Of a stretch of 64,000 bases of DNA, positions 1 to 8,501 are shown one piece after another. The notes beneath the pieces are model-generated. The model searched no databases. It was given only the letters and a program-made list of their open reading frames with translations, and was not told where the DNA came from. The position numbers and the translations under genes are program-made. Numbering within the stretch: the first letter of the stretch is position 1; each line of letters begins with the position of its first letter. The DNA is from Dyadobacter sp. SG02 (lineage in GTDB: Bacteria > Bacteroidota > Bacteroidia > Cytophagales > Spirosomataceae): assembly GCF_900109045.1 (NCBI RefSeq), contig NZ_FNYL01000020.1, positions 79,315-143,314 of the forward strand, written 5' to 3'.

Positions 1-1
1 G

Positions 2-547
2 TCAAATCTCGCCGGCGGGGGTAACTGCTGGAAAATCCTTGTCAGGATTCGATACGTTGTTCATAAAGTTTGTTAAAGAATACATCGCTACCAGGCCGAC
101 AATTTCGATGATGTTTTCGTCTGTATAACCTGCATCGTGAACGGCCGCTAAATCGGCGTCAGTAATATTTCCGCGCGTCTGGATCACTTTGCGTGCAAAC
201 TGCACGGCAGCATCGCGTTTTGAATCGTTTGCGTGACCTTTTCGGGCGAGAATGATTTCATCGGCATCGAGTTTGGCCATATGCTTTGCCGTATAACTGT
301 GCACGGTCAGGCAATAATTACAACCATTGACTTCGGAGACTACAAGACCGATGCTATCGCGAGTCTTTACATCCAGCGCTTTGCTCATGGCCCCGAATAG
401 CTGAGCCCACGCATTGAACGCAATAGGGCTAGCCGCGAAGGTTGCCATCATATTTGGGGTGAAGCCGATGTTTTTGGTGAACATATCCAGAGTCGGTTTT
501 GATTCAGCTGGAACGGCTTCGGGCTTAAGTGCTTCAATTCTAGGCAT
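2..547 (-). CDS. AhpD-like carboxymuconolactone decarboxylase family protein
   Basis: 181 residues, complete, with its TGA stop at the window edge. The pair C76-x-x-C79 followed by H83 (CNYCLTVH) is the AhpD-type redox centre, so a peroxidase or alkylhydroperoxide-related thiol activity is more likely than true carboxymuconolactone decarboxylation; the substrate cannot be told. All-helical, no signal peptide, so cytoplasmic. It lies 29 bp downstream of the nitroreductase gene on the same strand and is probably in one operon with it. A paralogue with the same layout (TPNMMATFAAS here, VPNIFAAFASS there) sits at 5993-6523. Family call is solid, exact role unknown. Confidence 0.9.
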   Translation of the reverse strand: MPRIEALKPEAVPAESKPTLDMFTKNIGFTPNMMATFAASPIAFNAWAQLFGAMSKALDVKTRDSIGLVVSEVNGCNYCLTVHSYTAKHMAKLDADEIILARKGHANDSKRDAAVQFARKVIQTRGNITDADLAAVHDAGYTDENIIEIVGLVAMYSLTNFMNNVSNPDKDFPAVTPAGEI

Positions 548-576
548 TATAGAGGCTTTATGTTTGTTTAAAATAA

Positions 577-1194
577 CTATACTAAATCGAGTACTTCTTC
601 GACCGGCCGGCGGGGCTTCTGCTTCCAGTTGCCGGGGCGCTCAGGCCCTACCGACAATAGCATAACCGGTACTTCGTCGTCCGCAAGTCCGAATTCACTG
701 GCTACCGCATCAAAATCAAATCCAATCATAGGCGTAGATCCCATGCCGAGTGACCGAGCCGCATAGATTATCGCCGCTGCGCCAAACGTCGCAGTGCGTA
801 CGGCTTCGTCACGGCGGCGCTGAGGATATGCCATATATAGATCACGGGCGGGAATTTCCCATTCCGGTACCATATTTGCCGGCATGACACCCGCTTCAAC
901 TAATGGCGCAAGCCGGTTCGGTATTACGCTGGTATCAACCAATTGGCCGATAACGATAAAGGTGACGGCAGCGTCCGTAATCGCAGGTTGATTCCAGGCA
1001 ATCGGACGTAACCTGGCTTTTGATTCGGGAGTGCGCACAGCGATGAAACGCCAGTTTTGTAAATGAAATGATGTGGGTGCAGCGGTGCCAATTTGCACTA
1101 GCTCACGGATTTGGTCGTCACTCAGAGTGGCTGTTGTGTCGTAATATTTGGACGCACTCCGACTTAGAATGGTTTCAATGACAGCGTTAGTCAT
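577..1194 (-). CDS. Nitroreductase family FMN oxidoreductase
   Basis: 205 residues with the nitroreductase layout: an N-terminal basic FMN-binding stretch (SRSASKYYD), the AAPTSFHLQNWRFIAV segment that matches the family's 'apSs.n.QPwrfi' motif, and the C-terminal GMGSTPMIGFDFDAV segment. Such enzymes reduce nitroaromatics, quinones or enones with NAD(P)H through FMN. ATG start at 1194. It is the first gene of a leader-proximal pair with the AhpD-like gene and is divergent from the MocR regulator at 1295, with only 100 bp between the starts. Control by that regulator is a reasonable inference. The substrate is unknown. Confidence 0.88.
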   Translation of the reverse strand: MTNAVIETILSRSASKYYDTTATLSDDQIRELVQIGTAAPTSFHLQNWRFIAVRTPESKARLRPIAWNQPAITDAAVTFIVIGQLVDTSVIPNRLAPLVEAGVMPANMVPEWEIPARDLYMAYPQRRRDEAVRTATFGAAAIIYAARSLGMGSTPMIGFDFDAVASEFGLADDEVPVMLLSVGPERPGNWKQKPRRPVEEVLDLV

Positions 1195-1227
1195 AATTCA
1201 AATAAGGTTTGTATGATTTTTAATCTC

Positions 1228-1277
1228 GGGCTAAAATTAGAAGGCGTTTTGGTTACCTTTACGGGCCAAAATTAAAA
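1228..1277. promoter_or_regulatory. Direct-repeat operator candidate for the MocR regulator
   Basis: Two 15-bp direct repeats, GGGCTAAAATTAGAA (1228-1242) and GGGCCAAAATTAAAA (1263-1277), match at 13 of 15 positions and start 35 bp apart, between the divergent nitroreductase and MocR genes. MocR/PdxR-type regulators are known to bind direct repeats in their own promoter region. The box TACCTTTA at 1255-1262 differs by one base from the Bacteroidota -7 consensus TAnnTTTG and could serve the MocR gene. Binding itself is inferred. Confidence 0.5.
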
Positions 1278-1294
1278 TACTAACGGGTCCAGAT

Positions 1295-2803
1295 ATGATA
1301 AAAAAATTGCTAGAAATTTCGTTTCGAAAAGATGGAGAGCACAGTCCTTTATACCAGCAATTAGAATCACAAATTATTCAGTTGATTTGTCGCGGCATCT
1401 TGAAACCCGGACAGGCACTACCTTCTTCACGCTCGTTGGCACAGAGCCTGCAACTGAACCGTAAGACGGTGGTTGCGACCTATGAAGAACTGAATGCGCA
1501 GGGATGGGTTGAAACCCGCGAAAGAAGTGGCGTGTATGTTTCCAGTCACCTGCCAGATACTTCTGCACGTACCATCGAAGAAAACAGTAAAAAGCTGATC
1601 CGTAGCCAGCAACCAGGTTACCACCAGATTTTAAAACATCCCGCTGATGTCATTGCCGGAACAGATCGAAGTATGGATGTCAATACCACGGGGACCCGGC
1701 AGCATCTTTATAAAATCGATGACGGTTTTCCTGATGCCAGAATTGCACCTATCGAGCAACTCGTGAGAGAATACCGAAGGCTGGGGAAAAGCCGGTTTAC
1801 AAATCAATTTCTCATGTATGGTCCCGAGCACGGCTCTTACAGGCTTAGGGTCGAACTTGCTAAATTTCTAAATCGAACCCGGGGTATGCAAATCACCGAA
1901 AAGGAAGTACTGATTACCAAAGGGACGCAAATGGCCATCTATCTGGCTGCTCAGCTACTGATTAGTCCCGGGGATACTGTATTTGTGCCGGAGCCAGGCT
2001 ATTTCGATGCGAATCGGACTTTTCAGCTGGCGGGAGGTGATCTGGTTTTCATACCGGTAGATAAAGATGGGATGGACGTAGACATGATTGAACAATTTTG
2101 CAAACGGAAGGTGCCAAAGCTGATTTATATTATTCCACACCACCACCGTCCGACGACTGTGACGATGAGTGCTGAACGGCGCATGCGGCTCATGAACCTG
2201 GCCTGCAAGTACGGATTCGCGTTACTCGAAGATGATTACGATTTTGATTACCATTTTGCCAGCAATCCTCTTTTGCCCTTGGCTACCCTTGATGCTGCGG
2301 CGCATATCATTTATGTAGGCTCCTTTTGCAAAAGCATCGCACCAGGTATCCGAATCGGGTTTATGGTTGCACCGGAAGCGGTAATTAATGAATCCGCGAC
2401 AATCCGTAAATTAATCGACCGACAGGGTGAACAACTGCTGGAAGAGGCGACGGCCGAACTTTTGAGTAACGGTGAAATTTCACGGCACATTAAAAAATCG
2501 TACAAAATCTACCAGGGCCGCCTGGATAATACTTGCCGTCTGCTTTCCGAGCGCCTGGAAGAATATTTAACCTTTGAGCGGCCAGACGGTGGGTTGGCAA
2601 TCTGGGCTAACTACCGAAAGAATATAAGTGCCAGTATGGTCGCTTCGAAAGCATTAAAATTAGGATTACAGATTAGCGATGGCCGCAATTACTTTTTCCA
2701 ACCTAATAATACCATGTCGGATAGCTTCGTACGGATAGGCTACTGCTCCATGGATGAGGCTGAAATGGCGCAGGCAATTGACATATGGAGCAGATCAATT
2801 TAG
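1295..2803 (+). CDS. MocR-type transcriptional regulator (GntR HTH fused to aminotransferase fold)
   Basis: 502 residues. Residues about 10-80 form a GntR-type winged helix (SPLYQQLESQIIQLICRGIL, then LPSSRSLAQSLQLNRKTVV). Residues about 140-500 form a fold-type I PLP aminotransferase domain with LLEDDYDFDYH and the lysine K346 in VGSFCKSIAPGIRIG that should hold PLP. MocR proteins such as PdxR and GabR sense PLP or amino compounds and control a neighbouring target. The divergent nitroreductase/AhpD pair and the direct repeats in between point to local control. It converges on the NTF2-like gene, and the two stop codons overlap by 4 bp. The ligand cannot be predicted. Confidence 0.92.
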   Translation: MIKKLLEISFRKDGEHSPLYQQLESQIIQLICRGILKPGQALPSSRSLAQSLQLNRKTVVATYEELNAQGWVETRERSGVYVSSHLPDTSARTIEENSKKLIRSQQPGYHQILKHPADVIAGTDRSMDVNTTGTRQHLYKIDDGFPDARIAPIEQLVREYRRLGKSRFTNQFLMYGPEHGSYRLRVELAKFLNRTRGMQITEKEVLITKGTQMAIYLAAQLLISPGDTVFVPEPGYFDANRTFQLAGGDLVFIPVDKDGMDVDMIEQFCKRKVPKLIYIIPHHHRPTTVTMSAERRMRLMNLACKYGFALLEDDYDFDYHFASNPLLPLATLDAAAHIIYVGSFCKSIAPGIRIGFMVAPEAVINESATIRKLIDRQGEQLLEEATAELLSNGEISRHIKKSYKIYQGRLDNTCRLLSERLEEYLTFERPDGGLAIWANYRKNISASMVASKALKLGLQISDGRNYFFQPNNTMSDSFVRIGYCSMDEAEMAQAIDIWSRSI

Positions 2804-3189
2804 GATTTGAAATATTGTTCCTCTACAATTTTGCCGTTTTCCCAAACGGATCGAAGTATTTCGTGCCAAAAAATTTTACTTCCATCCTTCATGTCAAAGT
2901 CAAAAGTAAATTCAGCGAATGAGATGTTGCCATTTAAAGAAGTGTGATGCATAGTGATACCATTTACAGCAGCAATGGCGCCGGCAAAACCTTGCATTTT
3001 TGCGAGCATCTCTGACTTTCCGTTGGTCACTGTGCCATCAAAATCAATGGTTCTAACGTTCGGGGCGAAAAATTTTTCTGTTGCTTCTACGATTTGACCT
3101 TTTTTGACCATATCGTTTTTTGCTGATAAAATTTCATTGAGTGATTGTTCCATTGTTATAATCTTAGATTTGTCTGTCATTATTGACAT
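2800..3189 (-). CDS. SnoaL/NTF2-like protein
   Basis: About 129 residues from the ATG at 3189; a second ATG at 3180 (MTDKSKIITMEQ) is equally possible. The sequence MVKKGQIVEATEKFFAPNVRTIDFDGTVTNGKSEM and the closing HEILRSVWENGKIVEEQYFKS follow the cone-shaped SnoaL-like pattern of small stand-alone proteins often annotated as nuclear transport factor 2 family. No catalytic residue can be assigned. It is followed upstream (same strand) by a Crp/Fnr-like regulator 65 bp away, which suggests regulator-target pairing. Function unknown. Confidence 0.75.
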   Translation of the reverse strand: MSIMTDKSKIITMEQSLNEILSAKNDMVKKGQIVEATEKFFAPNVRTIDFDGTVTNGKSEMLAKMQGFAGAIAAVNGITMHHTSLNGNISFAEFTFDFDMKDGSKIFWHEILRSVWENGKIVEEQYFKS

Positions 3190-3254
3190 TGCAAAACTCA
3201 GATTATCCAAAGGCAAAAAAAATGAAGCAGATCAAGAAAAAAGGTTGATGTAGT

Positions 3255-3851
3255 TCAACTTTTCGCCCTAGCCCTCTTGTTTCTGATTCGTGAGAGGAAC
3301 TCCGTCGACATCCCCAGATAGGACGCTAATGCATATTGAGGTACGCGGTTGGCAAAGTTCGGGAAGTTCAAGGAAAAATTTTCGTACCGGGCTTCGGCAT
3401 CATGAGTAAGGTTGAAAAGTATTCTTCGATGTTCAAATGCGAGCCCCTTCTCAGCTATGATTCTAAAAAACGTTTCGAACTTGTGGCTGTTTTTTTTCAG
3501 CTCCTGCTCTTTTTCATATTCAATTTGTAAGATAGTGCTATCTTCTAATGCAACTATAAAAAGGGTTGCCGGGTGCTGATATATGTAACTGTTGAAATCA
3601 GACGCCCACCAATTTTCGATGGCAAATTGAAGGGTGTGATCCTGCCCTTCATTGGTTATAGCATACGTTCTGAACGCTCCTTTTACAACAAATGATCTAT
3701 GCTTGTTCGTAAAGTTAGGTTGCACGATAAATTGTCTCTTTTTTACTTTAACTTCTTCAAAGGCGGTCGCAAACTGCTGAGCTTCATCATCTTCTAACGA
3801 TACAAAATTTTGCACGTAATTTATCAGTTGAGTTTTACTATTCGGTTGCAT
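3255..3851 (-). CDS. Crp/Fnr-family transcriptional regulator
   Basis: About 198 residues from the ATG at 3851; an upstream in-frame TTG at 3884 is less likely. The N-terminal half is a cyclic-nucleotide-binding beta-roll (KRQFIVQPNFTNKHRSFVVKGAFRTYAITNEGQDHTLQFA). The C-terminal half has the winged-helix signature VPQYALASYLGMSTEFLSRIRNKRA, typical of the Bacteroidota Crp/Fnr group that usually lacks the Fnr cysteines, as here. It probably regulates the downstream NTF2-like gene or itself. Ligand unknown. Confidence 0.88.
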   Translation of the reverse strand: MQPNSKTQLINYVQNFVSLEDDEAQQFATAFEEVKVKKRQFIVQPNFTNKHRSFVVKGAFRTYAITNEGQDHTLQFAIENWWASDFNSYIYQHPATLFIVALEDSTILQIEYEKEQELKKNSHKFETFFRIIAEKGLAFEHRRILFNLTHDAEARYENFSLNFPNFANRVPQYALASYLGMSTEFLSRIRNKRARAKS

Positions 3852-4458
3852 GAACTCTTGATGTTTGGCATGGATTGCAGACAAATGGTGCTTTCGATAT
3901 CTATAAAACTACACCCGGCTACACTGCTCTTGTCGATACTAGAATAGGTGCGCCATTGTAAAAGTGCATTTTTTCATCCCCACAAATATACGGTTCAACC
4001 GGTTTAAACAGAAAATAGCGTCTCCTACGCCTACTGGTTACCGTTAGTTACTTTTATAAGCTTTCTAGTTGCTCCAGGTTACTAGTCATTGCCTTATAAC
4101 AGTGAAACTCATTCAATCAAATCTGGACCCTTTACTATTTTGAATTTGGCCCATAACCATAGCCAAATTTCAATTTAACTTTACGTCCAGCTTACGGTTA
4201 TCGGACACGAAATGCAGTTTCATAGATCCTACGTGGTATCTCATGCCCTTTTTCGATAACTGCTCGGTGAAAAGAAAAGAAATGTTTGTGGTCGATCCGA
4301 AACAAAAAAGGTAGTCAGACTGAGTCGAATTATTGCCAGTTCCATTGACTAGCTTCAAACATTAGAATCATGCGAAAGGCGGGTTTAAAAACATTCGAGT
4401 ATGTCAGCGGTCTTTCACCTTATTGGTGTTTGCTGATCTGCGGAAGAGGAGGTGTATT
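3852..4458. other. Intergenic stretch without a supported gene
   Basis: About 600 bp of AT-rich DNA. A 62-codon minus-strand reading frame at 4170-4358 begins with TTG and matches nothing I recognise. Around 4126-4160 the phrases CTGGACCC and TTGGCCCA resemble the reiterated CTGGCCCC ends of IS21-like elements, which are also hinted at around 7400-7435, but no transposase is present. The promoter of the Crp/Fnr gene should lie near 3860-3960 and that of the oxidoreductase near 4380-4440. Confidence 0.4.
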
Positions 4459-5376
4459 ATGAAAGCGATCATTCTAACGGATCAAGCGGCCGAAATGGCC
4501 GGAATGAAGCTGGCCGAGCGGCCGGAGCCGCAGGCGGGCATCAACGATGTAGTCGTTCAGGTTTATGCAGCGGCAATGACAGGAGATGAGGCTAGTTGGC
4601 CCTCGACTTGGGTTGACCGGGCGGGTCGTGACAGGACATCCTCTGTACCTGGTCATGAGCTGGCTGGCGTGGTTACGGCCCTGGGCTATGGAACAACAGG
4701 GTTATCGTTAGGACAACGGGTGTTTGGGCTCACAGACTGGACTCGTGACGGCACCCTGGCTGAGTACGTGGCGGTCGAGGCGCGTAATCTTGCGCCGCTC
4801 CCGGGAGATGTTGACTTTACGGTCGGCGCGGCTTTGGTCATGCCGGGTTTGACTGCATGGCAGGGGTTGTTCGAGCATGGCCGCCTTCGTGCCGGCCAGA
4901 CTGTGCTTGTGCATGGTGCGGCCGGAATAGTCGGTTCAATGGCGGTCCAGCTTGCACGGCAGGCCGGTGCCTACGTTATCGGAACCGGGCGTGCTTTTCA
5001 TCGGCAGACGGCGCTGGACTTTGGGGCGCATGATTTTTTCGACTTGGAGAACAATCTCCTGGAAGATATCAGTGAAGTCGATTTAGTTTTCGATGTTTTC
5101 GCCGGTGAAATCGCCAAGCGATCTCTGGGCGTGGTTCGGGCCGGCGGAAGGCTGGTCACCATCGCCGGGCCGATCGATGCAACTGCAGCCAACACGCTGG
5201 TGATCGACTTCGTTGTCGAACCCGATCGTGGACAGCTTACCGAACTAATCAGGCAGGTGCGGGATGGGCGTTTGAGAACGCATATCGGCAATGTCGTCAC
5301 CCTTAACGACGCGGTTGCGGCCTTCAATCCGGCGATGCGAATCAACGGGAAGACAATTATACGCGTTCGTCCGTGA
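4459..5376 (+). CDS. NADPH:quinone oxidoreductase-like MDR enzyme
   Basis: 305 residues from the ATG at 4459, preceded at good distance by a purine-rich ribosome site (GGAAGAGGAGG at 4442-4452), which decides this start over an upstream in-frame one at 4423. It has a GroES-like N-terminal domain (GHELAGVVTALG, GQRVFGLTDW) and a Rossmann domain with HGAAGIVGSMAVQLARQAGAYVIGTG. It lacks the zinc-binding cysteines of alcohol dehydrogenases, so it fits the zinc-free quinone oxidoreductase branch of the medium-chain family, using NADPH to reduce quinones or enones. It stands alone. Start and family are secure, substrate is not. Confidence 0.9.
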   Translation: MKAIILTDQAAEMAGMKLAERPEPQAGINDVVVQVYAAAMTGDEASWPSTWVDRAGRDRTSSVPGHELAGVVTALGYGTTGLSLGQRVFGLTDWTRDGTLAEYVAVEARNLAPLPGDVDFTVGAALVMPGLTAWQGLFEHGRLRAGQTVLVHGAAGIVGSMAVQLARQAGAYVIGTGRAFHRQTALDFGAHDFFDLENNLLEDISEVDLVFDVFAGEIAKRSLGVVRAGGRLVTIAGPIDATAANTLVIDFVVEPDRGQLTELIRQVRDGRLRTHIGNVVTLNDAVAAFNPAMRINGKTIIRVRP

Positions 5377-5646
5377 CCATCGGGGACGGCCGGTGAATTC
5401 TTCCAGATCCGTCAACTGGCGGTTAATAATGGATTTATACATGGTGCGGAGATTCTTGATTCCAAATCATGGTTTATGGATGCTATTTGGACTGCGGTTT
5501 AAGCACAAGCGACTTAAAGAATTTCGATTTCGGTGGGGGATGTTTCTGATATCACCCGCACTCGGATCTCGTGGCGTGCGTATATATGATCACGTTAGAT
5601 TCGCTCCGGTATTCTTGATTTATCTCATAATTCCTTAAAAAGTAAA

Positions 5647-5940
5647 ATGGAAACAATCGTATTACACGAGCACAATAATGGAATGACCTTTTTTTCAATG
5701 GAAGTCGATGGGCATGAAGTAGGCAGAATGATGATTAACATTAATTCCGGCACATTGAGAGCTGGTCATACTGGTATCGATCTTTCTCGGCAGCATAAGG
5801 GATACGGTAAAAAATTGGTCGATAAGATGGCTGAATATGCACGCGAAAACGGACTGAAAGTAATACCAGACTGTGGCTTCGTTAACATGATGTTCAGCAA
5901 GCATCCTGAGCTCTACGGCGATATACGTGGTACGAGATAA
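5647..5940 (+). CDS. Small GNAT-type acetyltransferase (YjdJ-like)
   Basis: 97 residues, about the size of the short GNAT proteins that hold little more than the acetyl-CoA site. The segment HTGIDLSRQHKGYGKKLVDKMAEYARENGLKVIPDCGFV contains the Q/RxxGxG/A loop (QHKGYGKKL) that binds the CoA pyrophosphate, and it ends with the family's 'C.Fv...i..hpe' pattern. Cytoplasmic. It begins a plus-strand run reaching to 9077. The acceptor substrate is unknown. Confidence 0.82.
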   Translation: METIVLHEHNNGMTFFSMEVDGHEVGRMMININSGTLRAGHTGIDLSRQHKGYGKKLVDKMAEYARENGLKVIPDCGFVNMMFSKHPELYGDIRGTR

Positions 5941-5992
5941 CTATGGAAGAGAACAAAATTTTTACACCAGAACTTTTCAATAACATAATTCT

Positions 5993-6523
5993 ATGACCGG
6001 TTTCACACTACCTACGAAGAATGATGTCTCAGCGGAGAATCAGGAAATTTTTTCTAAGCTGCATAAAGTCTACGGTATGGTACCCAATATATTTGCTGCT
6101 TTTGCAAGCAGTGAAAATGGCCTTGCAAACTATTTTAATTTTGTAAACCAGAAGAATTCCCTAACCGAAAAAGAGAAAGAGGTTGTCAATCTCGTTGTAA
6201 GCCAGGTCAATGAATGTCCTTATTGTATTAGCTTCCATTCAGAGATCGCCAGGCGGATTGGCTTTACCAGTGACGAGATACTGAGTATCCGCTCAATGGA
6301 CATGCAGTTCGATAGAAGGTTGAGAGCAGTGGGTAGACTTGCTCAAAACATCGTGATGACCAAGGGACGTATCATAGGCGACATACTCGAAGACTTCTAC
6401 GAAGCTGGTTACAACCAAGGGCACGTCGTTGACGTGGTATTGGCTGTCGGCAACATCATAACGCTGAATCTGTTGTATGCGATTACGGATATACCCATTG
6501 ACTGGCCTATAACGACAGTGTAA
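5993..6523 (+). CDS. AhpD-like carboxymuconolactone decarboxylase family protein
   Basis: 176 residues with the redox motif C75-P-Y-C78 and H82 (NECPYCISFHSE), the active-site layout of AhpD-like peroxidase partners. It aligns end to end by eye with the protein at 2-547 but differs in most residues, so the two are old paralogues rather than a recent duplication. It sits 52 bp after the small GNAT gene and 85 bp before an OsmC-type gene, a context of hydroperoxide handling. Exact substrate unknown. Confidence 0.88.
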   Translation: MTGFTLPTKNDVSAENQEIFSKLHKVYGMVPNIFAAFASSENGLANYFNFVNQKNSLTEKEKEVVNLVVSQVNECPYCISFHSEIARRIGFTSDEILSIRSMDMQFDRRLRAVGRLAQNIVMTKGRIIGDILEDFYEAGYNQGHVVDVVLAVGNIITLNLLYAITDIPIDWPITTV

Positions 6524-6608
6524 ACAGAAGCAAATTTGTTGGCACAACGAAGCTGCTATACTTCGGTGCGGACCACTGGTAAAAATCCACCACTAATAAA
6601 GTATAATC

Positions 6609-7124
6609 ATGATACGCAATAAAGAAACTATCCGCCTATTTGCTAAAGACATAACGGGGGATATAATAAAGGACCGGCAAGAAGTAGTCGTCAATTTGCG
6701 CACGGGTCCGTTAATAATGGATGAGCCATCCTTTAACGGAGGAAAGGACCTTGGACCGGACCCTTTTAGCGCAATACTCTCAGGGCTCGTAACATGTACA
6801 CTTACAACCCTTCGGATGTATATCAGAAGGAAGGAGTGGGATATTTTTGATATTCACGTCTCTATCAACATGCAACAAAGCCGCGAGCCATTCCGAACTC
6901 AGATATTTCGTACCATATTCTTTGGCCAACCGGTCACTGAGCAACAGAGAGAACGGTTGTTGTACATCGCTAAAAATTGCCCGGTTGCGAGATTATTGCA
7001 GGGAGAAATTTTGATCGACACCGACTTATCAGATCAGAAGAACACTCGTGCTGGTCTTGGCACATATCCACAGGTTGATCATGAAGCTACTGCCGTCATC
7101 CAGGACTATCCTGAACAGCTGTAA
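6609..7124 (+). CDS. OsmC/Ohr-family protein
   Basis: 171 residues. The two reactive cysteines of the family are visible: C63 in ILSGLVTCTLTTLRMYIRRK and C124 in AKNCPVARLLQGEI. OsmC and Ohr proteins reduce organic hydroperoxides through this cysteine pair. The length, about 30 residues above the usual 140, comes from an extended N-terminus and a C-terminal tail. Adjacent AhpD-like and DoxX genes support a redox or thiol stress role. Family assignment is good; Ohr versus OsmC is not decided. Confidence 0.85.
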   Translation: MIRNKETIRLFAKDITGDIIKDRQEVVVNLRTGPLIMDEPSFNGGKDLGPDPFSAILSGLVTCTLTTLRMYIRRKEWDIFDIHVSINMQQSREPFRTQIFRTIFFGQPVTEQQRERLLYIAKNCPVARLLQGEILIDTDLSDQKNTRAGLGTYPQVDHEATAVIQDYPEQL

Positions 7125-7206
7125 ATTCAAATGTTCGAAATCATGATCCGGCAGGGTGTATCGTCGGTAGAAAGATAGCCGGATCGGTTTCTTATCGGTC
7201 TCACCA

Positions 7207-7392
7207 ATGTTAAACAAAATAGTCATCTGCATGTTAATAATCGGGACTCTCTTGACTATGATAGTGCCCATATTACTTCCAATATTGCCTTTAAGGCGCT
7301 TGAAAGACTTCGGGGCTATCGGCGACGCATTTGGCGGAATCGCGAACCCGATAGCTCAAATTGTCGGGTTCGTTCTGCTTTATCGAGCTTGA
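7207..7392 (+). CDS. Small two-helix membrane protein, possibly a truncated gene
   Basis: 61 residues with two hydrophobic helices, IVICMLIIGTLLTMIVPILL and IANPIAQIVGFVLLY, joined by a charged loop. The phrase GAIGDAFGGIANPIAQ recalls the 'GdffGgilNPi' turn found at the N-terminus of larger inner-membrane proteins, so this may be the remains of one. No clear ribosome site. It may simply be a genuine small protein. Low certainty. Confidence 0.4.
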   Translation: MLNKIVICMLIIGTLLTMIVPILLPILPLRRLKDFGAIGDAFGGIANPIAQIVGFVLLYRA

Positions 7393-7454
7393 ATTTTTAA
7401 ACTGGTCCCGTTCGTATGTTAAAACTGGCCCCAGTACCTTACATATAAGGGCGT

Positions 7455-7462
7455 TACCTTTG
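7455..7462 (+). promoter_or_regulatory. -7 promoter box for the DoxX gene
   Basis: TACCTTTG fits the Bacteroidota housekeeping -7 consensus TAnnTTTG exactly and lies 18 bp before the ATG at 7481, implying a very short leader. No convincing TTTG is seen at the -33 position. The ATAAGGGCG before it and the CTGGTCCC/CTGGCCCC phrases at 7400-7435 are otherwise unexplained. Confidence 0.4.
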
Positions 7463-7480
7463 ATTTAAACTGAAAATCAA

Positions 7481-7924
7481 ATGAACAATATTCTTGCGGT
7501 AGGCCAATTTTTACTACGATTAGCTCTTGGAGCCGGCTTTTTAATACCAGTAATGGACAGGTTAGGTTTATTGGGTCCCCCTGGCTCTGGTGCGTCATGG
7601 GGTGACTGGGAACATTTCGTCGACTATACCAATACGTTGATCCCTTTTGCAAGCCGGCAAATAGCCAATATCATGAGCATTTTCGCGACGGCTGGGGAGT
7701 TAGTATTTGGAATATTACTCGTTATCGGTTTCAGAATTAGAGAAGCCGGACTAGGCGCCGGTATCCTTACTCTTAGCTTCGGCCTTTGCATGGCTATTTT
7801 CGTAAGTATAAGCGCTCCATTCGGTTACCCGGTTTTCGTTTTTACTGGCGGATCACTGGTGTTATCGGGTCTGGATCGTCACGAGTGGAGCATTGACTAC
7901 TACATCCAAAAGAGATCTTTGTAG
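7481..7924 (+). CDS. DoxX-family membrane protein
   Basis: 147 residues with four predicted membrane helices (about 6-28, 57-80, 88-108, 115-135) and the DoxX-type opening LLRLALGAGFLIPVMDRLG. DoxX-like proteins are inner-membrane proteins linked to redox or thiol stress and quinone metabolism in several bacteria; the molecular activity is unsettled. The central motif GELVFGILLVIGFRIREAGLGAGI matches the family. Start supported by the promoter box 18 bp upstream. Neighbours (OsmC, AhpD-like) agree with a redox role. Confidence 0.85.
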   Translation: MNNILAVGQFLLRLALGAGFLIPVMDRLGLLGPPGSGASWGDWEHFVDYTNTLIPFASRQIANIMSIFATAGELVFGILLVIGFRIREAGLGAGILTLSFGLCMAIFVSISAPFGYPVFVFTGGSLVLSGLDRHEWSIDYYIQKRSL

Positions 7925-7944
7925 GTAGCATATCGATAATAAAT

Positions 7945-8376
7945 ATGGAATGCAGAAAAGCAGTCAGTAAAGCGGATATCGAATTTTGTAAAGAGGCAAT
8001 CCTGGCATTTTGGCCGAACGTGGATTCACAGACGGTAGTTGATCAGGTTTTCTGGATGATTACGCAGGAAGGATATCAGCTGGTCTTTTTACCAGACGCG
8101 GATAGCAAGAAAGCTGGCGCGTTTATCGGCTACCGAAAGCAGACAATGTTGCGCACCGGCCCAATGATCTATATTGATGACCTGTTTACGTTCCCTGAAT
8201 GCAGAAACCAGGGTTTTGCGAGCGCTTTACTAGATTACGTGACACGGTATGCCAGCGAAGAGGGCCTCGCCAGCATCCATCTCGATAGCGGTTACAGCTT
8301 GCATACTGCACATCGATTATACCTAAATAAGGGATATTATCTTGCCTGTAACCACTTCGCCAAAGTCGTGAATTAA
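7945..8376 (+). CDS. GNAT-family N-acetyltransferase
   Basis: 143 residues. The segment MIYIDDLFTFPECRNQGFASALLDYVTRYASEEGLASIHLDSGYSLHTAHRLYLNKGYYLACNHFAK is a clear GNAT core: beta-4, the RNQGFA acetyl-CoA loop, and the terminal 'ahrlYlnkGY' motif. The gene follows DoxX by 20 bp and may be cotranscribed with it. The substrate is unknown; this kind of GNAT often acts on small amines or peptides. Confidence 0.88.
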   Translation: MECRKAVSKADIEFCKEAILAFWPNVDSQTVVDQVFWMITQEGYQLVFLPDADSKKAGAFIGYRKQTMLRTGPMIYIDDLFTFPECRNQGFASALLDYVTRYASEEGLASIHLDSGYSLHTAHRLYLNKGYYLACNHFAKVVN

Positions 8377-8501
8377 CTTGTCGCGATAGCAAGAACCATA
8401 ACTTATGCTGTCTGTTGGAAACTTTGTGATCAAAGTAATTAAGCAGCGATGGATCATTTGAAATTTTATAAATATATCCGCACATTATATATTCAATAAA
8501 G

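Noticed and set aside
4170..4358. 62-codon minus-strand frame in the 3.9-4.4 kb gap
   Set aside because: TTG start, no ribosome site, no recognisable pattern.
5291..5638. 115-codon plus-strand frame after the oxidoreductase
   Set aside because: It overlaps the end of a secure gene out of frame, and the rest has no motif or ribosome site; the 5377-5646 gap holds nothing I can support.
7400..7435. IS21-like ends (CTGGTCCC, CTGGCCCC phrases), also near 4126-4160
   Set aside because: Only two short phrases, no transposase or paired ends; could be chance.
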